Assembly: GCA_942492125.1 (NCBI GenBank) | Contig: CALODM010000031.1 | Location: 124,001-188,000, forward strand | Source: BCD1 sp942492125 | Lineage (GTDB): Bacteria; Bacteroidota; Bacteroidia; Chitinophagales; Saprospiraceae | Length of the DNA: 64,000 bases | Reading direction: 5' to 3' | Shown: positions 1-8,139 of the stretch, one piece after another | Layout of the letters: the number at the start of each line of letters is the position of its first letter | How positions within the stretch are numbered: the first letter of the stretch is position 1 | Translations under genes and position numbers: made by a program | The notes under the pieces: model-generated | Told to the model about the DNA's origin: nothing | What the model saw: only the letters and a program-made list of their open reading frames with translations | Database searches by the model: none

Positions 1-1154
1 AGATCCTCAGTGACAAATACATTAAACTTATCAGAAGAATCCCGGCTGAAGGTATTTCGCTTAAACTTTCCGTTATTATAGTTATCATTATCCCAACGTC
101 GTCGCCAGGGGTATTGGGCACAGCCCTTAAGTGTACTTCGCCAATAAGGGATCCAGGACATTAACCGCGCATTGTGAGCCAACATGGATCTATAGCTGAG
201 GTTTGCTTTGTTTGACCTGGCAAAAGCAGGAAAATAAGCCTTTAATGGGGCATCAATGTCAAATTTATCTTCTCCCGACCATTTCATTATTGCCGGCAAG
301 GCAGAGGTTATTTTTGAAACAGAGGCAAAATCATAAAGATCTTCTTTCCTTACAGGAGCAAGACTATCATAGGTATGAAAACCAAAGGTTTCATGATAGA
401 CTATTTGTCCATCTTTTGCGACCAGCACCTGTGCTCCCGGAAAAGCTCCGGCACGGATGCCTGATTCCACAATCGCCTGAATACTGTCCTGCAATAGCTT
501 TTCATCCATTCCTGCCGCCTCTGGCGGTACAAAGGCAAAACGATTGATGGCTTCCACCCTAACCCCGGATCCTTTCAGGAAAGAATCGCTTAAATCAATC
601 GTTGCCCTATTGTCGATTGTCAGCCCTCCAAAGATTACCTGTGCTGCTACGGACTGGTACCAAAAAGTTTCCATCGGTGCGTAGATCAAGGCATCAAAAA
701 CAGGTTTTAACCGCTCCAGGTGCGATACCTGAGTTCCGCCAAAAACAACCAGCACCTTGGGCAAATCTTCACTGACTTCTGCCAGAAACCTGAGCATCTC
801 CGCCCTGTTGTCATTCTTTAACCCTTCAAAGAATTCTGCATTTACGGCACAGATCAATAATTTTAATTTTTCCGATTTGGAAAATTGCTGCTGGCCTGCC
901 CTGTTTCCAAGATTATGAATAGGCAAATAATTGTCGAGGGTTTGCTCAAAATATTGCTTGCCATCCCGGCCAAAATACCTGTAGCCAACATCGGTATTTG
1001 CCAGGTCCTTTACAGGTAATAAACGATCTTTGTTTTGTAAACAGACCACTTCCCGGCGGGCTTTTTCAAAACTATTGAGGTTCCACCTGACATCCTGGCC
1101 ATGTAATATGAGGGATCCCGTCAATAAGAAAAAAAAACTATAGAGTTGGCGCAT
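1..1154 (-). CDS. GH3 C-terminal-like domain fused to serine hydrolase (beta-lactamase family), 3' end outside window
   Basis: The gene reads leftwards from an ATG at 1152-1154 and stays open to the window edge (384 codons seen). Residues 1-20 are a signal peptide ending near LHGQ. Residues about 30-190 resemble the C-terminal alpha/beta domain of GH3 beta-N-acetylglucosaminidases (NKDRLLPVKD near the start, KVLVVFGG, then AAQVIFGG). From about residue 205 a class C beta-lactamase-like serine hydrolase begins. It has the S-x-x-K nucleophile motif in FASVSK (Ser278, Lys281) and the LSYRSMLAHNARL segment typical of the family. In many Bacteroidota these two parts follow a complete GH3 TIM barrel, and that barrel is missing here. 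The product is probably periplasmic and linked to cell-wall turnover (inference). It is divergent from the DacB-type gene. Confidence 0.8.
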   Translation of the reverse strand, partial: MRQLYSFFFLLTGSLILHGQDVRWNLNSFEKARREVVCLQNKDRLLPVKDLANTDVGYRYFGRDGKQYFEQTLDNYLPIHNLGNRAGQQQFSKSEKLKLLICAVNAEFFEGLKNDNRAEMLRFLAEVSEDLPKVLVVFGGTQVSHLERLKPVFDALIYAPMETFWYQSVAAQVIFGGLTIDNRATIDLSDSFLKGSGVRVEAINRFAFVPPEAAGMDEKLLQDSIQAIVESGIRAGAFPGAQVLVAKDGQIVYHETFGFHTYDSLAPVRKEDLYDFASVSKITSALPAIMKWSGEDKFDIDAPLKAYFPAFARSNKANLSYRSMLAHNARLMSWIPYWRSTLKGCAQYPWRRRWDNDNYNNGKFKRNTFSRDSSDKFNVFVTED

Positions 1155-1190
1155 AATCAATGAATTATTAATTTGAGTGAAGTTAAGTAA

Positions 1191-2543
1191 TTGAACAAAT
1201 CAATCAAAATGCAATATCTAAAAATAGGATTAAGAATTTTTCTTTTTATGGCACTGGGGGCCGCTTGTACAACCAATAAATACATTTCCAAAAAAGAGAT
1301 CAGAACGGTTGAAAAAATGATGCAATCCTCTGCTGTTTTCAGTCGGCAGTTCACCGGTTTTACTTTGTACGATCCGGTTAAAAAGACAACGCTGACCAGC
1401 ATTAACGATGATAAATACTTCACGCCGGCCTCCAACACCAAAATTCTCAGCTTCTACACAGCTCTAAAGATACTTGGGGACAGCCTGCCTGTACTGAACT
1501 ATTTTGAAACAGAAGAAGACCTGTTCTTTTGGGGAACCGGTAATCCACTCCTTCTGCATCCCGATTTTGATACAGGAAGCGAGGCACTTGACTTCCTGAA
1601 AGCTCAAAACAAAACCCTGCGGTTTGTCAATCAAAATTTTCAGGACAACAGGTTTGGTGAGGGATGGATGTGGGATGATTACCCTTATTACTACCAGGTT
1701 GAAAAGTCTGCGCTTCCCATGTATGGCAACGCAGTGCGTTTTACATTAGATTCCAGCAGCAGCCTGAAAATCCGCCCTGCTTATTTTGAAGCCGTTTCAA
1801 AAGCAGGTGTAAAAACCAACAGCTTTTATGTAAACAGAGATGAATACCTCAATTGGTTCGAATATCACCTGCCCAAAAAACACACCCGAGCAACAATTAC
1901 CAAAGAGGTTCCTTTTGTAGCTTCCGGACAATTATTAAGGAATCTTTTGAGTGATACGCTGAACAGAAAAGTTTTTCCCGCTCCCGAATTCATTTTAGAT
2001 ACACTTACCCAATGGGAAACGCTTTTTATTCCAACCCCGGACACGCTCTACAAACGGCTGATGCAGCAAAGTGATAATTTCATTGCCGAACAACTCCTGC
2101 TGATGTGCTCTGACAGGGTACTGGGATTTCAGAATACGTTAAAAGTAATCAATTATGCCAAACAGAATGTTTTTAAGGACTTGCCGGATGAACTGCTTTG
2201 GTTTGATGGTTCCGGCCTGACCAGGTACAATATGTTCACCCCAAGATCTCTCGTCGCTATCCTTGACCATATGTGGAATGAATTTCCGGAAGAACGACTT
2301 TTGGAAATTTTCCCGGCTGGAGGGAAATCAGGAACCATTGAACGTTATTACGGAGGCAAAGAACCCTTTATTTTTGCCAAGACCGGAACGCTTCGCAACA
2401 ACCATTGCCTGAGTGGTTATCTCAGGACAGACAGCGGCCAAATCCTGATTTTCAGTTTTATGAACAATCACTTTAAAGGTGATTCCAATGAAGTAAAAAA
2501 GGAAATGGAAAAAGTATTGCGATATATTAAAGAAAGTTTCTAG
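1191..2543 (+). CDS. dacB: D-alanyl-D-alanine carboxypeptidase/endopeptidase, PBP4 (S13) family lipoprotein
   Basis: Peptidase S13 enzymes cleave the terminal D-Ala of peptidoglycan stem peptides or the cross-links between them. All three penicillin-binding-protein motifs are visible: S-x-x-K in TPASNTK (Ser81 of the long form), S-x-N in QQSDNF, and K-T-G in FAKTGTL close to the C-terminus. The N-terminus carries a lipobox (ALGAAC), so the protein is probably anchored in a membrane facing the periplasm. The open frame begins with TTG at 1191, but ATG at 1209 gives a cleaner lipoprotein signal and is the likelier start. At 450 aa the length is normal for the family. It is divergent from the serine-hydrolase fusion, with about 40-55 bp between the starts, which suggests a shared promoter region and a common cell-wall role. 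Confidence 0.88.
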   Translation: MNKSIKMQYLKIGLRIFLFMALGAACTTNKYISKKEIRTVEKMMQSSAVFSRQFTGFTLYDPVKKTTLTSINDDKYFTPASNTKILSFYTALKILGDSLPVLNYFETEEDLFFWGTGNPLLLHPDFDTGSEALDFLKAQNKTLRFVNQNFQDNRFGEGWMWDDYPYYYQVEKSALPMYGNAVRFTLDSSSSLKIRPAYFEAVSKAGVKTNSFYVNRDEYLNWFEYHLPKKHTRATITKEVPFVASGQLLRNLLSDTLNRKVFPAPEFILDTLTQWETLFIPTPDTLYKRLMQQSDNFIAEQLLLMCSDRVLGFQNTLKVINYAKQNVFKDLPDELLWFDGSGLTRYNMFTPRSLVAILDHMWNEFPEERLLEIFPAGGKSGTIERYYGGKEPFIFAKTGTLRNNHCLSGYLRTDSGQILIFSFMNNHFKGDSNEVKKEMEKVLRYIKESF

Positions 2544-2560
2544 AGGGGTAAAAAAAGAAA

Positions 2561-2581
2561 TCCCGACACAAAGTGTCGGGA
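2561..2581. terminator. Perfect 9-bp hairpin between convergent genes
   Basis: TCCCGACAC and GTGTCGGGA pair perfectly around a 3-nt loop. An A-rich stretch on the left means that the minus-strand transcript has a T-rich tail (TTTCTTTTTT), so it best fits a terminator for the 2748-5756 gene. It could also slow transcription arriving from dacB. Confidence 0.5.
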
Positions 2582-2700
2582 CTCGCTAATAACAAATCAT
2601 AATCTCATGAAATAATAAGACGACCTAAATCTTATTCTCTTTAGTGTTTCCAGTGTAGTGTATATAAATAACGCTTTTTTATTTTTTTTAGTTCATTGGT

Positions 2701-2726
2701 GGGTTTCCTGCCGAAGCAGGAAACCC
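2701..2726. terminator. Perfect 11-bp hairpin downstream of the T9SS protein gene
   Basis: GGGTTTCCTGC and GCAGGAAACCC pair perfectly around the tetraloop CGAA. The hairpin lies 22 bp beyond the stop of the minus-strand gene at 2748. No clear T run follows on the minus strand, so it may be a terminator or an mRNA 3'-end stabiliser. Confidence 0.45.
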
Positions 2727-2747
2727 TTGATGTTTATGGGATTATGA

Positions 2748-5700
2748 TCATCGAACCAGCATTTTTCCGCTTCCGATCTGTTTTCCTTCACTTTCCAGTT
2801 TGAAAATATACAATCCGGAGGGAAGCTGATTTCGATAAAAATCATATTTGTTTCCAATGAACTGTTGAGATCTTACTAATCTTCCTGTTACATCAAACAG
2901 GCTGAATATCACCTCCTCGTTTTCATATCCTTCGCTGATCTCAATTGTTACCGTTTCTTTAAACGGATTTGGATAAACTTTTATTTCGAGGCCCGGAATT
3001 GTCGGCTCATGGGAATCGACTGTAATACAACCTTCTTCTTCATCGAGAAAGTTTAAACAGCCAACCACATGCCGAGACACATTCGTGTAAATGGGCTCTT
3101 CATAATCAAAATAGATAGCAGCACTATTCTCGATAATTGTCCCCAGCGGATTATCCGTAGTCTGAGGGATTGCAAATTTTACAAACCCTCGGGTCAAGGC
3201 CGCGTCAGCACTGCTACCTGGAAGAAGTTGGATTTCCTCGAAGGTGAATTTCAGGACACCATTGTCGTAAATCTGAAAATCATAGGGGTGACTGCTTGCT
3301 CCCGGCCTTATCAAAGTACGGTCGAGGTAAGCCGGCAAGGTGTCCCTAATCACCAAACGAGATATTGTATCAGTTCCAAGGTTTTGAAACACTATTGTGT
3401 AATTCAAATCGGTTGTGGGAGTAATGATAGAATCTTGATACCCCCTGGGATAGCCTCTCAATATAACTGGAGAGTTGGAACTAATTGCTTCTTGTACGTC
3501 AATTGAAATATAGTAATCCTGATCGTTTTCAGGAAACTGAGTCATTTGTCCTGTAGAGTAGGAATCTCCTTCTTCGACACATCCTTCAATAGCGACTGTC
3601 GGGAAGTTATTACCCGGATGATCCTCAGATTGCTCAGCAATGAGGCGGAAGGTAGAACCATTCCCTTTAATTGCAGGGATTTCCAGAATTTCTGCTGGTT
3701 CAAGATCCTGGATAATTACGGGTTCCATGCTGAAAATGATCTGATCTTCCACAATAAAAGCAGTTCTGGTAACGCCTTCTTGCATGGCCTGATCTCCAAC
3801 ATTCTGTACATAAAACCTGATAGAATCCTGATCACAAATACCGGTCACTGTCAAACTTGATCCATCCCAGTCCGGTCCCGGCTCCAGACACAAAGTATCC
3901 GGATACACATGGGCGCTCACTACAATGCCTTGTTGATCTTGTACACCTTCACAGGCGACGGCGGCATTAATGGTAAATGTATCTCTGCTTGTAGGTGCGA
4001 CATCTTCGATTTCAAAACGGAAAAGATTGCCTCCCAAATCCGCTCCCGGAATACTTGATGCAATGAAAGTTAATTCGTCATCAAGCTGTACTTCAATATA
4101 AGGGTCATTAACGGTAACCGGACCTTGATTGGTGTAGTTAACCGTATAGGTCACATCCTCACAAATAACGGCTTCGCCGGAGGATACATTTACTGTGAGG
4201 TAAGGACAATCAATCTCTGCCTCTACAGGAAAATTAAAACTCGTCGTGTCATAGAACGTATTGAAATCAATCGTAAACTCTGTATTACAGACCGACCAAT
4301 AATCATTTTGTGTCAAGAGTGATACGGAATAAAATCCTGAATCAACCCTTATATCGTAATTACCATTTTCATCGGTAGTACCGAAATAAGTGGCATTATC
4401 ACTTTCTGCTTTTACTATCCAGTCTCTCAAAACAACATCTTCCTCCTCGTAATCATTACATCCATCATTGGAGAAATATACTTTTCCGACAATGTGGTTG
4501 GTAATGAGATCCCCGTTTTCATCCGTCTTGATGAGCATCACATCGTTAAAGGCTGTAAAATCACTCAATGAGTTATAACCCGTTACGATGAAGCCTCCAT
4601 CATTCGTTTGAACAAGACCTTCCGCAAATTTTGTTCTGATATTACCTTCGATGCTTTTTTCCCAAAGTAAGTTTCCAAACTCAGGTTCTACTTTGACCAT
4701 CAAAACAGCCTGCTTAGAAGGCGTAACATCTTTATAACCACAGGCTACAAATTCTCCTCCTTTTATTTCCACCACATCATTCAGGCGACTTTCTCCTGGT
4801 ATTTCTGTGGTCCAGACTTCCTGCCCCTGGATATCGTACTTAGCGATCATGCTATTCGCCAGGTTATTCGAAGCACCTGCCATGACCAGGTGAAGGCCAT
4901 CTGCCGTGAGAATAAGATCTCTTGCTTCTTCTCCAACACCTGTTTCTCCGATGATTTCGGACCAAATTTCCTCGCCCTGGCTGTCGATGCGAACAATAAG
5001 GATATTATTATTCTGGTCGTCATCTTCCTTGGAAATTGCAGAGAAAACAAAGCCGTCTTCCAAAGCGACTACTGAAGTTCCTTCATCTCTGTTGTCCCCT
5101 CCATAAGTCCGAGTCCAAAGTTCGTTTCCTGCATCATCAACTCTTATGACAAGAACATCTGATGAGCCACCCACATCCGGATCGGAGGTTAAACCAACGA
5201 TGATATATCCTTCATCATCTTTAGCTTCGACAATATCAAAACCTGTTTCTTCAAATTCCGGAGTTCCATAAGTTTTTTTCCATAGTACATTACCCTCCTT
5301 GTCTATTCTGAGTAAGTAAACATTTCGGGAGTTATTCTCAATTATGGCTCCGACGATCAGAAAACCTTCGTCTTCTGTCTCAACTACCTGGTATCCGTAG
5401 TCATGAAAATTAGCGGAAATGCCTTCGCTGAATGCTTTGGACCATATAACCGTACCATCCACATCTGTACGAACTGCATAAACGTTAAAATCAAAGAACG
5501 GATCAGTTCCTGAAAATGACTGACTAAAGCCTACCGTCAGATATCCCTGATCCTTTGTCTGGATTACGGAATACGCCTGATCTTCACTGGCGCCTCCGAA
5601 GAGGATGTCCCAACCCTGAGCATTGACCTGCGTTGCTGCAAATAAAACCAGCCATGTAAAAATACATTTCATTAATCCGTTGAAAAATGGTGCTGATTTA

Positions 5701-5756
5701 TCAAGCATGCGCTTGCTCATTAGCTTTATTTTTAGGTCGTTCACTTTCAATTGCAT
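2748..5756 (-). CDS. Large secreted protein with beta-propeller-like repeats, DUF11-like domains and T9SS sorting domain
   Basis: This 1002-aa protein is probably exported by the type IX secretion system. Residues 29-48 (MKCIFTWLVLFAATQVNAQG) form a signal peptide preceded by 28 extra residues, so the real start may be the ATG at 5672 rather than 5756. Residues about 50-430 hold repeats of roughly 50 aa of the form GGxxxDxAxSVxxTxDxGYLxxG, which look like a beta-propeller. Around residues 440-520 is a carboxypeptidase-regulatory/SdrD-B-like segment, followed by DUF11-like beta-sandwich repeats (for example YTVNYTNQGPVTVNDPYIEV). The last 80 residues are a typical type A sorting domain (IKVYPNPF, then FDVTGRLVRS and LPSGLYIFKL). 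It is probably attached to the cell surface or released. Ligand and function are unknown. Confidence 0.85.
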   Translation of the reverse strand: MQLKVNDLKIKLMSKRMLDKSAPFFNGLMKCIFTWLVLFAATQVNAQGWDILFGGASEDQAYSVIQTKDQGYLTVGFSQSFSGTDPFFDFNVYAVRTDVDGTVIWSKAFSEGISANFHDYGYQVVETEDEGFLIVGAIIENNSRNVYLLRIDKEGNVLWKKTYGTPEFEETGFDIVEAKDDEGYIIVGLTSDPDVGGSSDVLVIRVDDAGNELWTRTYGGDNRDEGTSVVALEDGFVFSAISKEDDDQNNNILIVRIDSQGEEIWSEIIGETGVGEEARDLILTADGLHLVMAGASNNLANSMIAKYDIQGQEVWTTEIPGESRLNDVVEIKGGEFVACGYKDVTPSKQAVLMVKVEPEFGNLLWEKSIEGNIRTKFAEGLVQTNDGGFIVTGYNSLSDFTAFNDVMLIKTDENGDLITNHIVGKVYFSNDGCNDYEEEDVVLRDWIVKAESDNATYFGTTDENGNYDIRVDSGFYSVSLLTQNDYWSVCNTEFTIDFNTFYDTTSFNFPVEAEIDCPYLTVNVSSGEAVICEDVTYTVNYTNQGPVTVNDPYIEVQLDDELTFIASSIPGADLGGNLFRFEIEDVAPTSRDTFTINAAVACEGVQDQQGIVVSAHVYPDTLCLEPGPDWDGSSLTVTGICDQDSIRFYVQNVGDQAMQEGVTRTAFIVEDQIIFSMEPVIIQDLEPAEILEIPAIKGNGSTFRLIAEQSEDHPGNNFPTVAIEGCVEEGDSYSTGQMTQFPENDQDYYISIDVQEAISSNSPVILRGYPRGYQDSIITPTTDLNYTIVFQNLGTDTISRLVIRDTLPAYLDRTLIRPGASSHPYDFQIYDNGVLKFTFEEIQLLPGSSADAALTRGFVKFAIPQTTDNPLGTIIENSAAIYFDYEEPIYTNVSRHVVGCLNFLDEEEGCITVDSHEPTIPGLEIKVYPNPFKETVTIEISEGYENEEVIFSLFDVTGRLVRSQQFIGNKYDFYRNQLPSGLYIFKLESEGKQIGSGKMLVR

Positions 5757-5933
5757 AACAAAAGTCTATTATAATGATTATTAAAACAATGACAGAAAAA
5801 GCTATTTGTTGAAAAAAAATTGCTAATTTTACAATGTATTCGAAATATATAAAAATCACAATCAATTGATTTTCAATTAATTAAAAAAATACAAGGCTTT
5901 AGGTTTTGTTGAAAAAAAATATCCATTCCAGTC

Positions 5934-7337
5934 ATGAAAAACAGTCATCTTTCCGCCCTTTTCCTGAATTTTTCTAAAAAAGAGGTCCGTGAATTACGGA
6001 AATGGCTGCTTTCTCCTATGCACAATCAAAGGGAGGATGTGATTGCTTTGTTTGAATACCTTTCCAATGAAAAGTATTTGTATAACGAAAAACACCTGGA
6101 AAAAGAGCGGATATTTCAGAAAATCTTTCCAAAACAGCGATATGATGACTCCAAATTGCGGCAAACGATCTTTTTCCTCAATAAATGTATCGAAGAATAC
6201 CTTACCTACAGTGATCTTCGTGAGGATGAAGTTCGCTTAAAAATGGCACTTGCGGGCGTTTATCGAAAAAAAAATATGTCAAAAGCCTATCAAAAAACCA
6301 TAAGAAGCATTTCCGGCCTTCAGGAAAACCAGCACTTAAGGGATGAACATTTTCTTCGGAACGAATACCTCCTCCAAAAAGAACAATACCTCTATTTCGA
6401 AAAGCAAAAAAGAAATATCAAGATGAATCTGCAGGAGTTGTCAGATGCGCTGGATACTACCTTTTTTGCCGATAAATTAAAACTGGGCTGCCTGATGCTG
6501 GCCCACCAGCGGGTATATAAAACCGAATACCATCCGGGTTTGCTCGATGATGTACTTGCCTATGTGGAGGAAAATGACATCCTGGACATTCCGGCAATTG
6601 CTGTTTATTATTATGGTTATAAAGCCCTTACCAGCCAGGACAGATCGTATTTCGACCATCTGAAAACCCATATGTTCAACCTGGGGAATATCTTCCCGAA
6701 GGCAGAAATGAGGGATATTTACCTCATGGCACTCAACTACTGTATCCGGCGTAACAACGAAGGAGACAAAGCCTTTATCAGGGAAACTTTTGAGTTGTTC
6801 AAAAAAATGCTGGAACTCGACCTGCTCATTGAGAACAATAATTTCAGCCCCTGGACCTTTGCCAATATCGCGCTTAACGGCCTTCAATTGTCAGAATATG
6901 AATGGGTGGAAAATTTCATTGAAACCTATAAAAGATACTTGCCAGAAAAGGTCAGAGATCATTTTGTACATTATTGCATGGCACGTTTGTACTTTGAGCA
7001 AAATGATTACGACAGTGCCATGCCGCTTTTGGTACAAACGGATTTCGATGATATCCTGCTGAACCTCAATGCCAAAACCCTTTTGGTCAAAATGTATTAC
7101 GAGTTACTTGAATTTGACAGTCTGGAAAACCTCCTCGAGAGTATGCGTACCTACCTGCACCGAAAAGATGTGGGATACCATGAGCCGCTCTTCAAAAACA
7201 TGATCAAATTGACGAGAAAACTGGTGCGTATCAATCCATATGACAAACACGAAAAAGCCAAATTGAAAAAGGAAATCGAAAACACCAACCCCTTAAGAGA
7301 ACGCACCTGGCTGCTGGAACAGCTGGAAGGGGTTTAG
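5934..7337 (+). CDS. Conserved hypothetical helical-repeat protein
   Basis: This 467-aa soluble protein has no signal peptide and no membrane segment. It is rich in charged and aromatic residues in amphipathic helical stretches, and the middle and C-terminal parts (for example RLYFEQNDYDSAMPLLVQ) look like tetratricopeptide-type repeats. The N-terminus (LSALFLNFSKKEVRELRKWL) resembles a group of uncharacterised proteins that I associate with Saprospiraceae-type genomes, but this is from memory. It stands alone between two minus-strand genes. The TAGGTTTTG string at about 5900 is one base longer than the Bacteroidota -7 consensus TAnnTTTG and may belong to its promoter. I cannot assign a function; a scaffold or protein-binding role would fit a repeat protein. 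Confidence 0.7.
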   Translation: MKNSHLSALFLNFSKKEVRELRKWLLSPMHNQREDVIALFEYLSNEKYLYNEKHLEKERIFQKIFPKQRYDDSKLRQTIFFLNKCIEEYLTYSDLREDEVRLKMALAGVYRKKNMSKAYQKTIRSISGLQENQHLRDEHFLRNEYLLQKEQYLYFEKQKRNIKMNLQELSDALDTTFFADKLKLGCLMLAHQRVYKTEYHPGLLDDVLAYVEENDILDIPAIAVYYYGYKALTSQDRSYFDHLKTHMFNLGNIFPKAEMRDIYLMALNYCIRRNNEGDKAFIRETFELFKKMLELDLLIENNNFSPWTFANIALNGLQLSEYEWVENFIETYKRYLPEKVRDHFVHYCMARLYFEQNDYDSAMPLLVQTDFDDILLNLNAKTLLVKMYYELLEFDSLENLLESMRTYLHRKDVGYHEPLFKNMIKLTRKLVRINPYDKHEKAKLKKEIENTNPLRERTWLLEQLEGV

Positions 7338-7458
7338 TTAGTTGCTGGTCCCGGTAATCCATGCACTGGATCTCTCTACGCTCCAGTTGCCGGTTATTAT
7401 TTCACCGCTCTGCTTTCCTACATCAACAGACAGCCATAGAAGTTTTTCTTCCTGGTCG

Positions 7459-7914
7459 TCACTGCATCTCCTGCTGCTCCTGACCTGTCAGTTGGTAGTC
7501 TTTTATGAACTCCGCCATATGCGGCCGGACATACAGCAGTGCCAGCCAACCTATAGCGATATAGAGCACATTGAGTTTATTGCCGGTTAACATCAATAAA
7601 ACGATGGCAAAAAGTATTGGGCCTTCAATCAGTGCTGACCTTAAAATGATCCGGGATCTGTAGTCAATGAATTTATCCGGCAAGGTCCCCGGGAATTTAA
7701 AAGCACCCAGCCTGGTTCTATCCATCATCCTGGACAAAAGCAAACCGGAAACGATTAAAACAGGTACCAGGTAATTAAATATTTTCATGTCATCACCTTG
7801 CCCCAGCGCTGCCTCTTCGACCCCCAGAACAAAATAGACAATTATGAAAAACAACAGGGATCCCAGACACAGGGCACCATGTACAATACGGATAGCCTGA
7901 AAATCTTTATACAT
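7459..7914 (-). CDS. Small integral membrane protein, unknown function
   Basis: The product has 151 aa with four predicted membrane helices, near residues 12-32, 46-62, 91-110 and 112-130. A charged loop (SRMMDRTRLGAFKFPGT) separates the second and third. No catalytic motif or known domain is evident. The ATG start at 7912-7914 and the stop at 7459-7461 are clear, and the hydrophobic pattern supports a real gene. Its 3' end faces the helical-repeat gene. The next gene upstream on the same strand is a peptide transporter 225 bp away, across a strong hairpin, so the two are probably transcribed separately. Confidence 0.65.
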   Translation of the reverse strand: MYKDFQAIRIVHGALCLGSLLFFIIVYFVLGVEEAALGQGDDMKIFNYLVPVLIVSGLLLSRMMDRTRLGAFKFPGTLPDKFIDYRSRIILRSALIEGPILFAIVLLMLTGNKLNVLYIAIGWLALLYVRPHMAEFIKDYQLTGQEQQEMQ

Positions 7915-7991
7915 AGTTTTTAAATTTTATGGAAATTTAGTTTTACAAGTTCAATAAATAAATTTCGGTTTACGAATATAAAACCTGCAAC

Positions 7992-8011
7992 TGGAGCGCA
8001 GTTGAGCACAG
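7992..8011. repeat. 20-bp intergenic repeat, copy 1
   Basis: This 20-mer (TGGAGCGCAGTTGAGCACAG) matches 17 of 20 bases of 13344-13363. Both lie in the gene-free spacers that bracket the POT transporter trio. Function is unknown; two copies are too few to define an element. Confidence 0.35.
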
Positions 8012-8059
8012 TTAAACGTAGCGAGCGACATCCCTGCAATGCTTGCCGGGGACAGGTTC

Positions 8060-8100
8060 CGCTAGGTGCCTGCCCGGCATCCCCAGGCAGGCACCTAGCG
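8060..8100. repeat. Perfect 15-bp GC-rich inverted repeat downstream of POT transporter 1
   Basis: CGCTAGGTGCCTGCC and its exact complement flank an 11-nt loop (8075-8085). The arms are much richer in G+C than the surroundings. No T run follows on either strand, so it is not a classical terminator. It may mark the 3' end of the transporter mRNA or be a repeated palindromic element. Confidence 0.5.
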
Positions 8101-8139
8101 TCGGGGCCACAACTCGCCAATAAAAAAGAAAAAAAATGC

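Noticed and set aside
203..547. 114-codon plus-strand frame
   Set aside because: It lies antiparallel within the serine-hydrolase gene, whose conserved motifs support the minus strand.
3069..4322. Several plus-strand frames opposite the T9SS protein
   Set aside because: Shadows of a 1002-codon gene with clear domain structure.
7920..8120. 66-codon minus-strand frame over the GC-rich palindrome
   Set aside because: It spans both arms of the inverted repeat, and its composition (Pro, Cys, Gly) is explained by the palindrome rather than by a protein.
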